DNA of 21,545 nucleotides from Oceanospirillaceae bacterium (GTDB lineage: Bacteria; Pseudomonadota; Gammaproteobacteria; Pseudomonadales; Balneatricaceae): positions 1 through 21,545 of the forward strand of contig JAGSHA010000013.1 in the NCBI GenBank assembly GCA_023954795.1. Direction: 5' to 3'. This document shows, piece by piece, positions 7,807-16,134 of the stretch. A model generated the notes under the pieces. The model saw only the letters and a program-made list of their open reading frames with translations, was not told where the DNA came from and made no database searches. Position numbers and translations under genes: made by a program. The number at the start of each line of letters is the position of its first letter. Positions within the stretch are counted from its first letter, which is position 1.

Positions 7807-7904
7807 TTTATATTCTGTAAAGGTGCTTTAAACGGTTGTTCATGCCAAATATTTGTCGTAATTTTGGCGTTATACGTTGAAGGCCCCTGTCTGTTACCTA
7901 TAAT

Positions 7905-7918
7905 GTCAATAAATTGCC
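7905..7918 (+). promoter_or_regulatory. FleQ-like binding box in the fliE leader
   Basis: GTCAATAAATTGCC matches the FleQ box as I recall it (GTCAATAAATTGAC) at 13 of 14 positions. It lies about 88 bases downstream of the predicted fliE start and ends just before the fliE ribosome-binding site. In P. aeruginosa FleQ is reported to bind within the leaders of fliE and flhA, so the location agrees with known biology. Confidence 0.65.
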
Positions 7919-7935
7919 GAAGTGCGGAGTGAGTA

Positions 7936-8289
7936 ATGGTCGATCGAGCTGATATCAACAGTGTGCTGATGCAGATGCGGGCGATCCAGTCTCAGGCTCA
8001 GGGTGGAGCAGGTATCACTGCTGCCGCACCCATTGCACCAAATCAGGCGGAACTAAAGACAGACCGAACAGGGTTTGGTGATCTGCTGAAGCATGCAGTG
8101 GACAGCGTTAACGAAGTGCAGGGAACCGCCAAAAATCTGGCGACGGCGTATGAAAAGGGGGATCCTACCGTGGATCTTCCTCAAGTAATGATTGAGGCGC
8201 AGAAAGCGTCGGTGTCGTTTCAGGCGATGACTCAGGTGCGTAACCGGTTGGTGAGCGCATACGAAGATATTATGAAGATGCCGATCTGA
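7936..8289 (+). CDS. fliE: Flagellar hook-basal body protein FliE
   Basis: A 117-residue protein with the FliE C-terminal signature: GFGDLLKHAVDSVNEVQ near residue 46, then DLPQVMIEAQKASVSFQAMTQVRNRLVSAYEDIMKMPI to the end, given here in outline (key residues Q84, A87, F94, R101, Y107). FliE joins the MS ring to the proximal rod in the periplasm and is among the first substrates of the flagellar export gate. Length is typical. The ATG is supported by GGAG six bases upstream. It is the first gene of the fliEFGHIJ run, preceded by a predicted sigma-54 promoter and a FleQ-like box. Confidence 0.95.
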   Translation: MVDRADINSVLMQMRAIQSQAQGGAGITAAAPIAPNQAELKTDRTGFGDLLKHAVDSVNEVQGTAKNLATAYEKGDPTVDLPQVMIEAQKASVSFQAMTQVRNRLVSAYEDIMKMPI

Positions 8290-8300
8290 TCTGGCATCTT
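8275..8300 (+). other. Stem-loop spanning the fliE stop codon
   Basis: AAGATGCC (8275-8282) and GGCATCTT (8293-8300) are perfect reverse complements around a ten-base loop that contains the fliE TGA. No T run follows, so it is not a standard terminator. It may stabilise or process the fliE-fliF transcript, or limit access to the weak fliF ribosome-binding site. Confidence 0.45.
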
Positions 8301-8317
8301 GTGGGTGCAAGTAAGTT

Positions 8318-10003
8318 ATGGCTGAAGGTATAACTGCAAGCGGAATGGATAAAGGTAGTACAGTACTTGGCTTTAATCGCCTGAGTATCTTCCGTCAGAT
8401 TGGTCTGATGGTGGGGCTCGCGGCGACGATCGCTATCGGCTTTGCAGTGGTATTGTGGTCTCAGGCACCGGATTATCGCGTGCTGTTCAGTAATCTGGGA
8501 TATGCGGATGCGAACCAGGTGATAGAACAGTTGCGTTTGTATAATGTGCCCTACAAGTTTGATGCTGATGGTCGGGCTATTCTGGTGCCGCAAGAGAATG
8601 TGCATCAGGCCCGCCTGAAATTGGCTGCGGAAGGATTTACAGCGGATAAAACCGTTGGCTTTGAACTGCTAGATAAAGATCAGGGTATCGGTAGTAGCCA
8701 GTTTATGGAAACAACCCGCTATCGGCGTGGTTTGGAAGGGGAGTTGGCCCGAACAATTGCCAGTATGATTTCGGTGCGCAATGCGCGCGTGCATCTCGCC
8801 ATTCCCAAAGATTCTGTATTTATCCGTGATGAACGGAAACCCTCCGCATCTGTATTTATTGAGCTGTTCGCCGGCCGAAAGCTGGAACGTGATCAGGTGG
8901 CGGCAATAGCCAATCTGGTCGCTTCCAGTATTCCTGAGCTGAGGTTTGAGGATGTGACTGTTGTTGATCAGCGCGGCCGCCTGCTGAATAGTCGCGATGT
9001 TGACACGGAAGCTGTGCTGGCCGCTAAGCAACTCGAATATACTCAGAAAATTGAAGAGCGTCTGCTGAATCGCGTTAACAGTATTTTGATGCCAGTCGTG
9101 GGTTCTGAGCGTTTTCGGGCAGAAGTATCCGCGGATATTGATTTTACGGCCGTTGAGCAAACCGACGAGATCTATAATCCTGATTTGCCGGCCTTACGCA
9201 GTGAGCAAACCAATAAGGAAACCCGTGTTGGTTCACTGGCTGCGATGGGAATTCCTGGCGCGTTATCTAATCAGCCGCCAGGTCCAACCGCGGTTCCTGA
9301 GGAAGCTCGAGGGGCTGGTGTCGCAGGGCAGCAGACTGCCGAATCAAAACGGCCAGGAAGCAGCCGTGATCAGGCAACGCGAAATTATGAACTGGATCGT
9401 TCTATCAGTTATACCCGCCATCAGCAGGGACGGGTACGTCGTTTAAGTGTGGCGGTGGTGGTTGACGATTTGTCTGGCGTTGATCCGGCTACCGGTGCCT
9501 CAAATCGCACACCTTGGACTGAGAATGAGCTCGAGCGCTTGCGTGTACTAGTGCAGGATGCCGTGGGATTCTCTGCCCGTCGTGGCGATAGCGTGAACGT
9601 GATTAACTCCCCATTTGTTGCTGCACAAAAGATGGATACGGAAGAGACGCCTATCTGGAAGCAGGGTTGGGTGTGGGAAATTGTAAAGCAAGTTCTCGCA
9701 GCCCTGTTTGTCTTGGTGCTGGTGTTCGGTATTTTACGACCGATTTTGCGTAATCTTGCGGATACCGGGTCGGCGAGTAGCGTGGCAGGATTAGGCGCAG
9801 CGGGTGATGTCGCGGCTGAGCTGGAAGGACTGGATGCTGCAGGTATGGCGGCCGATCAGGTGACGTTTGGCGCCGATGATGAATTGCTGCCGACACCGAA
9901 TGAAAGTTTTGATTATCAGGTTAATGCTATCCGAAGTATGGTGGCAGAAGATCCTGCGAAAGTTGCGCAGGCGGTAAGACAGTGGATCGCGGAAGATGAG
10001 TGA
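8318..10003 (+). CDS. fliF: Flagellar MS-ring protein FliF
   Basis: A 561-residue inner-membrane protein that forms the MS ring, the base on which rod, export gate and rotor assemble. A first membrane helix is at about residues 28-47, followed by the YscJ/FliF ring-building domains (about 50-225) with motifs such as GLEGELARTIASM and ARVHLAIP, and a periplasmic domain with a low-complexity Gly/Pro/Ala stretch near 310-350. The second helix is at about 450-470. The acidic C-terminal tail (VAEDPAKVAQAVRQWIAEDE) is the FliG-binding end. Length is normal. There is no strong Shine-Dalgarno, only purine-rich AAGTAAG upstream. The last eight bases overlap the start of fliG, so translation is likely coupled. 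Confidence 0.96.
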   Translation: MAEGITASGMDKGSTVLGFNRLSIFRQIGLMVGLAATIAIGFAVVLWSQAPDYRVLFSNLGYADANQVIEQLRLYNVPYKFDADGRAILVPQENVHQARLKLAAEGFTADKTVGFELLDKDQGIGSSQFMETTRYRRGLEGELARTIASMISVRNARVHLAIPKDSVFIRDERKPSASVFIELFAGRKLERDQVAAIANLVASSIPELRFEDVTVVDQRGRLLNSRDVDTEAVLAAKQLEYTQKIEERLLNRVNSILMPVVGSERFRAEVSADIDFTAVEQTDEIYNPDLPALRSEQTNKETRVGSLAAMGIPGALSNQPPGPTAVPEEARGAGVAGQQTAESKRPGSSRDQATRNYELDRSISYTRHQQGRVRRLSVAVVVDDLSGVDPATGASNRTPWTENELERLRVLVQDAVGFSARRGDSVNVINSPFVAAQKMDTEETPIWKQGWVWEIVKQVLAALFVLVLVFGILRPILRNLADTGSASSVAGLGAAGDVAAELEGLDAAGMAADQVTFGADDELLPTPNESFDYQVNAIRSMVAEDPAKVAQAVRQWIAEDE

Positions 10004-11012
10004 TGACAATCTTGATGGTGAACTGACGAACCTGGATAAGGCAGCAATCTTGCTGATCAGTCTGGGGGAGTCCGATGCGGCTGAAATACTCAAGCACCTA
10101 GGCCCTAAGCAGGTTCAGAGCATCGGTCAGGCAATGGCTGCACTCGACAACATACCTCAAAGCAAAGTGGAATCTGTTGTGACAGATTTTCTGGGTTTGC
10201 TGGGTGATCAGACCGGTATTGGTATCAATAATGATGCCTATATTCGTGCGATGCTCAACGAAGCGTTAGGTGAGGAAAAAGCCAAAACGCTGCTGGATCG
10301 GATACTGATTAGTAAGAATACGTCGGGCTTGGATACTCTGCGTTGGATGGAGCCGCGGCAAATTGCCGAAATTATCCACTATGAGCACCCGCAGATACAG
10401 GCGGTTATCATCTCCTACCTTGAGCCGGATGTGGCCGCGGCGGTACTTTCATTTTTCGACGAAAAAGTACGCCTCGATATCGTCATGCGTGTCGCTTCAT
10501 TGGATAGTATTCAGCCCGTAGCACTGCAAGAACTTAACGATATTCTTGAGCGTCAGCTTACCGGGGGCGGAGGAACGAATACAGTTTCCAACCTGGGTGG
10601 CGTGGAATCGGCTGCCAGTATCATGAACTTCATCGATAGCAATATCGAAGCTGAAGTGATGGATGGTATTAAGGAAGCTGACGAGATTATGGCGAATAAG
10701 ATCGCAGACATGATGTTTGTCTTTGAGAATCTTATCGACGTGGAAGATCGGGGTATTCAGGCAATATTGCGTGAAGTCTCCACTGACGTATTGGTGCTGG
10801 CGCTAAAAGGTGCTGATACCGCGCTTCAAGAAAAAATATTCCGCAATATGTCCAAGCGAGCAGCTGAATTGTTACGCGATGATCTGGAAGCTAAAGGGCC
10901 GGTGCGTGTTAGCGAAGTCGAAGACGCGCAGCGGGACGTATTGTCCACTGCTCGCCGTTTGGCCGATGAGGGTGAGATCCTTCTGGGTGGCGGCGGAGAT
11001 GAGATGATCTGA
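9996..11012 (+). CDS. fliG: Flagellar motor switch protein FliG
   Basis: A 338-residue cytoplasmic rotor protein. The N-terminal part (about 1-105) binds FliF; the middle domain has the EHPQ motif (HYEHPQIQAVIISYL, about 128-142) that contacts FliM. A glycine-rich hinge (LTGGGGTN, about 188-195) precedes the C-terminal torque domain, where charged residues are conserved around MSKRAAELLRDDLEAKGPVR (about 284-303). These face the stator and generate torque. Start and upstream overlap with fliF by eight bases imply coupling; the stop shares one base with the fliH start (TGATG). Confidence 0.97.
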   Translation: MSDDNLDGELTNLDKAAILLISLGESDAAEILKHLGPKQVQSIGQAMAALDNIPQSKVESVVTDFLGLLGDQTGIGINNDAYIRAMLNEALGEEKAKTLLDRILISKNTSGLDTLRWMEPRQIAEIIHYEHPQIQAVIISYLEPDVAAAVLSFFDEKVRLDIVMRVASLDSIQPVALQELNDILERQLTGGGGTNTVSNLGGVESAASIMNFIDSNIEAEVMDGIKEADEIMANKIADMMFVFENLIDVEDRGIQAILREVSTDVLVLALKGADTALQEKIFRNMSKRAAELLRDDLEAKGPVRVSEVEDAQRDVLSTARRLADEGEILLGGGGDEMI

Positions 11013-11818
11013 TGATCAATAAAAATGCCCCTGATGGTGATGTTCGAATCCGCTCCACCGATGCGGTGGCGTTAACGCCTTGGACGCTGCCAGAAGTGTC
11101 CGGTGACCATCTTGTGGCGCTTGAAACTAAAAGTCATCCTAAGAAAAAACCTTCTTTACCTGAAGCTGACCTGCGTGATGTCGGCTTGGCATTGCAGCGC
11201 GAAAAGCCACCTAAAGATATTGTTACGGTATCTGAGGCAGAGTCGATTCGTGAGGCTGCTCATCAAGACGGTCTGTTACAAGGGTTGGTTGAGGGGCGGG
11301 AACAGGGATACCCCGAAGGTTTGGAAAAAGGTCTGGTTGAAGGGAAAGAGCGAGGTTATCAGGATGCTCTGACTCAGGGGCAGGCCGAGATCAATCAGGC
11401 TGTCGCCAATCTGGCCGAAATGCTGCAGGCGTTGCACCAACCGCTGGCTCAACAAGAGCAGGCGTTGGAGTCCTTAGTCGCAGGCTTGGTGGTCAAATTA
11501 TCCCGTGCTGTGATCGATGTTGAGTTGAATACGCGTCCTGAGATTATTCAGAATGCGATTCGTGATGCTCTTCAGCAGCTGCCTCAAGGTGGTGGTGCAT
11601 TGACGATTGAGGTGTCACCGGCTGACTTACCCCATGTGGAGCCTATCGCCGGGCGTTTGTCTTTTCCCGTATCCGTTGCCGCGGATGGCTCAATTTCTCC
11701 GGGCAGCTTCCGTCTGCATACCAGCGATAGCCTGATTGAATCTGATATTCAACAGCAGTTTCAGATGCTGTCGGAACAACTCTTTGCTTCGTTGACCCAA
11801 CAGAATCCGGAGGCCTGA
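11012..11818 (+). CDS. fliH: Flagellar export apparatus regulator FliH
   Basis: A 268-residue cytoplasmic protein that holds the export ATPase FliI at the C-ring and belongs to the same superfamily as the V/F-ATPase peripheral stalk. The N-terminal region has the LTPWTLPE motif (residues 21-28), typical for membrane or FlhA contact. Residues about 87-125 form a glycine-spaced helix with repeated Gly-x3-Gly steps (EGREQGYPEGLEKG, then VEGKERGYQDALTQG), a FliH hallmark. The C-terminal half (about 145-262) is the FliH/HrpE domain. It overlaps both neighbours by one base, so fliG, fliH and fliI are probably translated in a coupled way. Confidence 0.93.
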   Translation: MINKNAPDGDVRIRSTDAVALTPWTLPEVSGDHLVALETKSHPKKKPSLPEADLRDVGLALQREKPPKDIVTVSEAESIREAAHQDGLLQGLVEGREQGYPEGLEKGLVEGKERGYQDALTQGQAEINQAVANLAEMLQALHQPLAQQEQALESLVAGLVVKLSRAVIDVELNTRPEIIQNAIRDALQQLPQGGGALTIEVSPADLPHVEPIAGRLSFPVSVAADGSISPGSFRLHTSDSLIESDIQQQFQMLSEQLFASLTQQNPEA

Positions 11819-13185
11819 TGGCTGACCTTCTGTCCCGTTTTTCTCGCTGTGCGGATGTGACGCTCAAGCGACAATCTCCCATTATCGAAGGGCGTATTAC
11901 CCGAATGATCGGCCTGACGTTGGAGGCTGTCGGTATTCAGGCGGCTGTGGGTGACTGTTGCCGTATTGTGCTTAACGAGCAGAGCGCGGTTGAAGCGGAG
12001 GTGGTCGGTTTTTCCGGGGATCGTTTGTATCTGATGCCGCTTTATCCGATCGAAGGCTTAAAGCAAGGCGCTAAAGTTTATCCGCTGGCCGATTCCGGCC
12101 AGGTGCCTGTTGGAGATGCGCTGCTGGGGCGTGTGATCAATGGTATTGGTAATCCTATCGATTCGCTCGGTGAGCTTGAGGGCGTAGATGAAGTATCGCT
12201 GGCAGGGGATATTATCAATCCCCTCTCACGTGATCCGATCAAAGATACGCTGGATGTGGGTATTCGGGCCATCAACTCTCTGCTGACTGTCGGGCGTGGC
12301 CAGCGCCTGGGTCTGTTTGCCGGCAGTGGTGTGGGTAAGTCTGTTTTGCTTGGAATGATGACGCGTTTTACCGAAGCTGAAATTGTTGTTGTCGGGTTGA
12401 TCGGTGAGCGTGGCCGAGAAGTGAAGGAGTTTATCGAGCACAGCTTGGGCCCTGAAGGGTTGAAGCGTTCGGTTGTTGTCGCATCGCCCGCGGATGATTC
12501 TCCTTTGATGCGTTTACGTGCGGCCCAGCTGACCACGCGTATTGCCGAGTATTTTCGTGATCAGGGCAAAAATGTTTTGTTGCTGATGGATTCGCTCACG
12601 CGTTATGCACAGGCTCAGCGAGAGATTGCGTTGGCCGTTGGTGAACCGCCTGCGACTAAGGGGTATCCACCGTCAGTCTTTGCCAAAATCCCTAAGCTGG
12701 TCGAACGGGCAGGGAACGGTTTGCCGGGGGAAGGTTCAATTACCGCGTTTTATACGGTGCTGACAGAGGGGGATGACCAGCAAGACCCGGTTGCAGATTC
12801 CGCGCGTGCAATTCTTGACGGTCACGTCGTGCTTTCCAGACATCTCGCTGAGCGGGGGCATTATCCAGCTATTGATATTGAAGCGTCGATCAGTCGAGCG
12901 ATGCCGCAGATTATCCACCCTGATCATCTAAAGACAGCACTGCGTTTTAAGCAGCTATATTCAAAGTATCGGCAGAACGAAGATCTGATCTCTGTTGGCG
13001 CTTATGTGCGGGGCAGTGATCCTGATACGGATTTTGCGATGGAGCGAATGCCGGTTATGAACGAGATGTTGCGTCAGACAATGTCTGACCCGATGCCGCT
13101 TCAGCCCTGTATCCAGCAACTTTCCATGGTGTTAACGCCGATGCCCAACGTAAATGCAAACCCAACGTCAGCCGTGGTGCAGTAA
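11818..13185 (+). CDS. fliI: Flagellum-specific export ATPase FliI
   Basis: A 455-residue ATPase of the F1-beta/type III secretion family. Walker A is AGSGVGKS at 168-175, the catalytic glutamate lies in GERGRE (about 196-201), and Walker B ends at D258 in VLLLMDSLTRYAQAQREI. The conserved EPPATKGYPPSVFAKIP segment follows. FliI with FliH and FliJ feeds rod, hook and filament subunits to the export gate. Length is normal. Its ATG overlaps the fliH stop by one base and its stop directly abuts the fliJ ATG. Confidence 0.97.
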   Translation: MADLLSRFSRCADVTLKRQSPIIEGRITRMIGLTLEAVGIQAAVGDCCRIVLNEQSAVEAEVVGFSGDRLYLMPLYPIEGLKQGAKVYPLADSGQVPVGDALLGRVINGIGNPIDSLGELEGVDEVSLAGDIINPLSRDPIKDTLDVGIRAINSLLTVGRGQRLGLFAGSGVGKSVLLGMMTRFTEAEIVVVGLIGERGREVKEFIEHSLGPEGLKRSVVVASPADDSPLMRLRAAQLTTRIAEYFRDQGKNVLLLMDSLTRYAQAQREIALAVGEPPATKGYPPSVFAKIPKLVERAGNGLPGEGSITAFYTVLTEGDDQQDPVADSARAILDGHVVLSRHLAERGHYPAIDIEASISRAMPQIIHPDHLKTALRFKQLYSKYRQNEDLISVGAYVRGSDPDTDFAMERMPVMNEMLRQTMSDPMPLQPCIQQLSMVLTPMPNVNANPTSAVVQ

Positions 13186-13629
13186 ATGGCAAAACGATCG
13201 CAGCGTTTGAAGGTCGTGCTTGATCTGGCAGAGCGTAAGAAGAAACAGGCGGATCAGTTGCTGGCAGCCAGTCGCGCGCGAGTGGAAAAAGATAAGCAGC
13301 AAATTGCGCAGTTAGAAGTGTTTCTCGCGGATTATCAGCGTCAGTACGAAGATGCCGGACGTCAGGGGTTTGGTATATCCAAGCTTGAGGTATATCAGTC
13401 TTTTATTCGGAAGATCGCCACAGCGCTGACGCAGCAGAAAAATGCACTGCGTATGAACGAAAACGAGTTGTCTGCTGTTGAACGTCACTGGACTCAATGT
13501 TATGGCCAGGTTGTCGCGATGGATAAGCTGGTAGATAAAGCGCAGGATCAGGAGCGGCAGATCGAGGACAAGAAGTTACAGCAGCAGCTTGATGAACGCG
13601 CGCAGATGATCAAATCAAACTTTATCTAA
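13186..13629 (+). CDS. fliJ: Flagellar export chaperone FliJ
   Basis: A 147-residue, highly charged, almost wholly alpha-helical protein that should form an antiparallel coiled coil like the gamma subunit of F1-ATPase. It contains the long heptad-rich segment DLAERKKKQADQLLAASRAR, a central RQGFGISKLEVYQSFIRKI stretch and a Gln-rich C-terminus. FliJ sits in the FliI ring and links it to FlhA. Sequence identity in the family is low, so the call leans on helical character, size and position directly after fliI with no gap. It is the last gene of the first run; a sigma-54 site for fliK starts three bases after its stop. Confidence 0.9.
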   Translation: MAKRSQRLKVVLDLAERKKKQADQLLAASRARVEKDKQQIAQLEVFLADYQRQYEDAGRQGFGISKLEVYQSFIRKIATALTQQKNALRMNENELSAVERHWTQCYGQVVAMDKLVDKAQDQERQIEDKKLQQQLDERAQMIKSNFI

Positions 13630-13631
13630 AT

Positions 13632-13647
13632 TGGCCTCTTTTTTGCT
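13632..13647 (+). promoter_or_regulatory. Sigma-54 promoter upstream of fliK
   Basis: TGGCCTCTTTTTTGCT has GG at 13633-13634 and GC at 13645-13646 with ten bases between, plus TGGC and TTGCT elements. The predicted start is near 13658, about 38 bases before the fliK ATG. It lies in the only sizeable gap of the fliE-to-fliK stretch and would let fliK-flhB be expressed separately from fliE-fliJ. No FleQ-like box was found near it. Confidence 0.62.
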
Positions 13648-13656
13648 GGTTCTTTG

Positions 13657-13671
13657 TTGAGTAATACTCAA
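13657..13671. repeat. Perfect palindrome at the predicted fliK transcription start
   Basis: TTGAGTAATACTCAA is a perfect dyad around a single central A. It sits on the predicted sigma-54 start of fliK. No T run follows, so it is not a terminator. It could be an operator or a 5'-end hairpin (five-bp stem, five-base loop), or chance. Confidence 0.35.
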
Positions 13672-13695
13672 TGTTCTTCGTTTCAGGAGTGAAAA

Positions 13696-15474
13696 ATGAG
13701 TAACCAGCTGTCTAATGCAGGCGCTTCCGGTCTGCTTGGAATGTTGAATGTCGCGCCAGCTACGCCGGGCCAGCCCGTCGCAGCTGCTAGCGGATCAACG
13801 CTTCCGTTTGGTTCGGTTATGCAAGCGCAGACTGCGGGGTCTTATCCCACGCAGATGAATGCAGACGGCCAGCTATTGCCGCTGGAGGGTGACGGATTGC
13901 CACCGTCTGGTGAAATGCTGGCGCAGATGCAGGCGCGCCTGTCGGCGGAAGGTCGTGCGCCGGAGCTTTCGGAGCTTACAAGTGAGTCGTCTTCAGTTGA
14001 TCTGCTGGGGCCGGTGCTTCGTGATTCTGAAAGCCTGCTTGAAGGAGTGGTCGTTAAAGATCAGTGGCTGGGACTTACTCCACAAAATAGTGAATTTAAT
14101 GCAGAGGCGCCTGAGGTTGTGGCGCTTATGCAAGATATTATGGCTGAGCAGTCCACTCAGGTTAGGTCTGACAATTTGCAGGTAAGGCCAGATGCCTCGG
14201 GTGAAGGTGATGCTGGTACTGCTCCCTTAGATGTCAGTGTCGTACCTGCCGAAGTGTCTATGCAAAATATGGCGGCCTATAGTGATACGAAAGCCGTTAC
14301 TAATGAAGACGCTGCTAATGCGAATACTGCATTGCTTACCGAATCTGAATTAGCCGTTTCCCTGTCTGAGCGCTCGCAGGGGCCTAAAGAGGGTGAGCGA
14401 CAAGTCGGCCAATCCTTGGGTCAAGAGGGTGTGGATCGAGTAGGTCAGTCGGCGTTGCCTGCCTCTGCGCTTTTTGACACGACGGTTGATACACAAAATA
14501 CCGAAATGGAATCTCAGTCTTCCCGCTTCAGGGTTCTGCCTGAGGCTCTGCCGCAATCGCAGATACCGGAGCCTGTTGTACAACGTCCTTTGGTGGACAA
14601 TCCGAATGGGGTTTCGGTTGCACCTCCTGCGATGGAGTCGGTGCCACGTAATGCCGCAGTATCTCGCTCGCCGAATACTAGAGAAAGTATGTCGGTTCCC
14701 GCGTCTGTGGGGAGTACTGACAATAGAGGTCTGACTGGCAACGGGCCTTCAGTGACGCAGTTGGTATCCCCGGTCACTAATACATCGGGGGGATCAGGAA
14801 CTCCCGTGCCTACTGTCCCTTTAGATGGAGCAGTTTCAACGGCGGATACACGTTTAACATCAGGTGAAACAGCAGATCTGTTACGCGCGGAACGTGCAGT
14901 CGGCGAGGGTGCTCAGGGAGGCGGTGAGAAAGCTGATAGCGGGCTACGTGCTGAAGGACGTGGGTTCTCCTCTCTATTGAGTGCGGCGGCCCAAACAGCG
15001 GTCCCCACAGATCAGGCCGCAAAAATGACGCCAACGCAAACCGCCTTCACGCTTGCAGGGCAGGGGCAAATGGGTTCAGCGCCATGGAGTAACGCCTTGA
15101 GCGAACGCATCATGGTGATGACGGCACAGAACAATCAGGTGGCTGAAATACAGCTGGATCCCCCTGAGTTGGGCTCGTTAAAGGTCAGGCTGCAGGTTGG
15201 ACAGGATCAGGTCAGCGTTAGCTTTGTCTCACCTCATGCATCGGTGCGAGACGCTGTGGAGCAAAGTATGCCTAGATTGCGAGAAATGATGGAGCAACAA
15301 GGCTTAAATCTGGGAGAGTCTTCGGTGAACGATCAGTCGTCCGGGTCGGATGAAGAAAGACGTCAGGAACGTTTTGCCTCCGGTACGGGAGATGAGCTGT
15401 CCGGAGGCTTAGAGGAGCAGGTTTCTGTACGGGCTGATGGTGAAGGATTATCGCTCGTTGATTACTATGCTTGA
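13696..15474 (+). CDS. fliK: Flagellar hook-length control protein FliK
   Basis: A 592-residue secreted ruler protein. It has a long, low-complexity N-terminal and middle region rich in Ser, Ala, Glu, Gln, Pro and Thr, and a C-terminal hook-length control domain at about 460-545 with the signature QLDPPELGSLKVRLQV. FliK measures hook length and then acts on the FlhB C-terminus to switch export from hook to filament proteins. The ruler region is poorly conserved between species, as expected, and the length is in the upper part of the usual range. The ATG is preceded by AGGAG seven bases upstream. Start is 66 bp after fliJ and follows a predicted sigma-54 promoter. Confidence 0.92.
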   Translation: MSNQLSNAGASGLLGMLNVAPATPGQPVAAASGSTLPFGSVMQAQTAGSYPTQMNADGQLLPLEGDGLPPSGEMLAQMQARLSAEGRAPELSELTSESSSVDLLGPVLRDSESLLEGVVVKDQWLGLTPQNSEFNAEAPEVVALMQDIMAEQSTQVRSDNLQVRPDASGEGDAGTAPLDVSVVPAEVSMQNMAAYSDTKAVTNEDAANANTALLTESELAVSLSERSQGPKEGERQVGQSLGQEGVDRVGQSALPASALFDTTVDTQNTEMESQSSRFRVLPEALPQSQIPEPVVQRPLVDNPNGVSVAPPAMESVPRNAAVSRSPNTRESMSVPASVGSTDNRGLTGNGPSVTQLVSPVTNTSGGSGTPVPTVPLDGAVSTADTRLTSGETADLLRAERAVGEGAQGGGEKADSGLRAEGRGFSSLLSAAAQTAVPTDQAAKMTPTQTAFTLAGQGQMGSAPWSNALSERIMVMTAQNNQVAEIQLDPPELGSLKVRLQVGQDQVSVSFVSPHASVRDAVEQSMPRLREMMEQQGLNLGESSVNDQSSGSDEERRQERFASGTGDELSGGLEEQVSVRADGEGLSLVDYYA

Positions 15475-15519
15475 GTAGCTTCAGCCTGAAAAACAGTGTG
15501 TTATAGTTAGCGCTGTAAA

Positions 15520-15534
15520 AAGGGATAGTCCCTT
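15520..15534 (+). other. Short stem-loop in the fliK-fliL gap
   Basis: AAGGGA (15520-15525) and TCCCTT (15529-15534) form a perfect six-base-pair stem with a TAG loop. No T run follows, so it is unlikely to stop transcription. The 98-bp gap shows no sigma-54 match and no convincing sigma-70 promoter; a TTATAG at 15501 lacks a good -35. The hairpin may affect mRNA processing between fliK and fliL. Confidence 0.35.
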
Positions 15535-15572
15535 AAGTATATTATTCGGCACTCTGTCACGGGAGATTGATG

Positions 15573-16127
15573 ATGGCTGAAGATCAGGCTGCAGCGGCGG
15601 AAAACGGCGAAGAAGAAGGCGGTAAAAAGAAGTCCAAACTTAAGCTAATCATCATTATCGTGGTTGCGCTATTAGTGTTGGGCGGCGGCGGTGCTGCGGC
15701 ATATTTCCTCTTATTGGCAGAGCCCAATACAGAAGAGAGTGCTGAGAAGGAAGCAGAAGCGGTTGAGCCGGTGCGTGGCCCGGCAATCTATGTCAAAGTT
15801 CGTTCAATGGAGGGGCGCCCGATGTTTGTGGTGCCGCTGCGTAGTAAGGAAAAAACCAGAGCCGGTCGTGGCCATTATATGCAGGCCTATGTGGAAGCCA
15901 AAACACGTAATCCTGACGTAGAAGCTGCACTGAAGTTGCATATGCCAGTGGTTGTATCCCGTCTTAATAAAATGTTCTCCTCGCAACAGTTTGAGGTGTT
16001 ACAAACTAAAGAAGGGCGCAGTGAGTTGAGACAGCAGGCAGTAGATGAGGTGCGCGAGGTTATGATGGAGAAAATCGGCAGACCTGGAGTGGAAACGGTG
16101 CTCTTTACTAACTTTGTAATGCAGTGA
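15573..16127 (+). CDS. fliL: Flagellar basal body-associated protein FliL
   Basis: A 184-residue single-pass membrane protein. A Lys-rich cytoplasmic head (KKKSKLK) precedes a membrane helix at about 25-47, with a Gly-rich run near its end, and a periplasmic FliL domain (about 70-184) follows, ending NFVMQ as in many FliL proteins. FliL surrounds the stator units and supports torque. Three starts are stacked in frame: TTG 15567, ATG 15570 and ATG 15573. GGGAG at 15561-15565 is seven bases before 15573 and only four before 15570, so 15573 is preferred. It lies 7 bp before fliM. Confidence 0.93.
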   Translation: MAEDQAAAAENGEEEGGKKKSKLKLIIIIVVALLVLGGGGAAAYFLLLAEPNTEESAEKEAEAVEPVRGPAIYVKVRSMEGRPMFVVPLRSKEKTRAGRGHYMQAYVEAKTRNPDVEAALKLHMPVVVSRLNKMFSSQQFEVLQTKEGRSELRQQAVDEVREVMMEKIGRPGVETVLFTNFVMQ

Positions 16128-16134
16128 TGACTAG

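Noticed and set aside
7868..7883. TGGC-containing element at about 7865-7880 as an alternative fliE promoter
   Set aside because: No GC falls at the required position, while the site at 7791 matches fully.
15257..15272. Sigma-54-like TGGAGCAAAGTATGCC within fliK as a fliL promoter
   Set aside because: The spacing is right, but the -12 element (TATGCC) and the base after TGG are poor, and it lies inside coding sequence about 300 bp from fliL.
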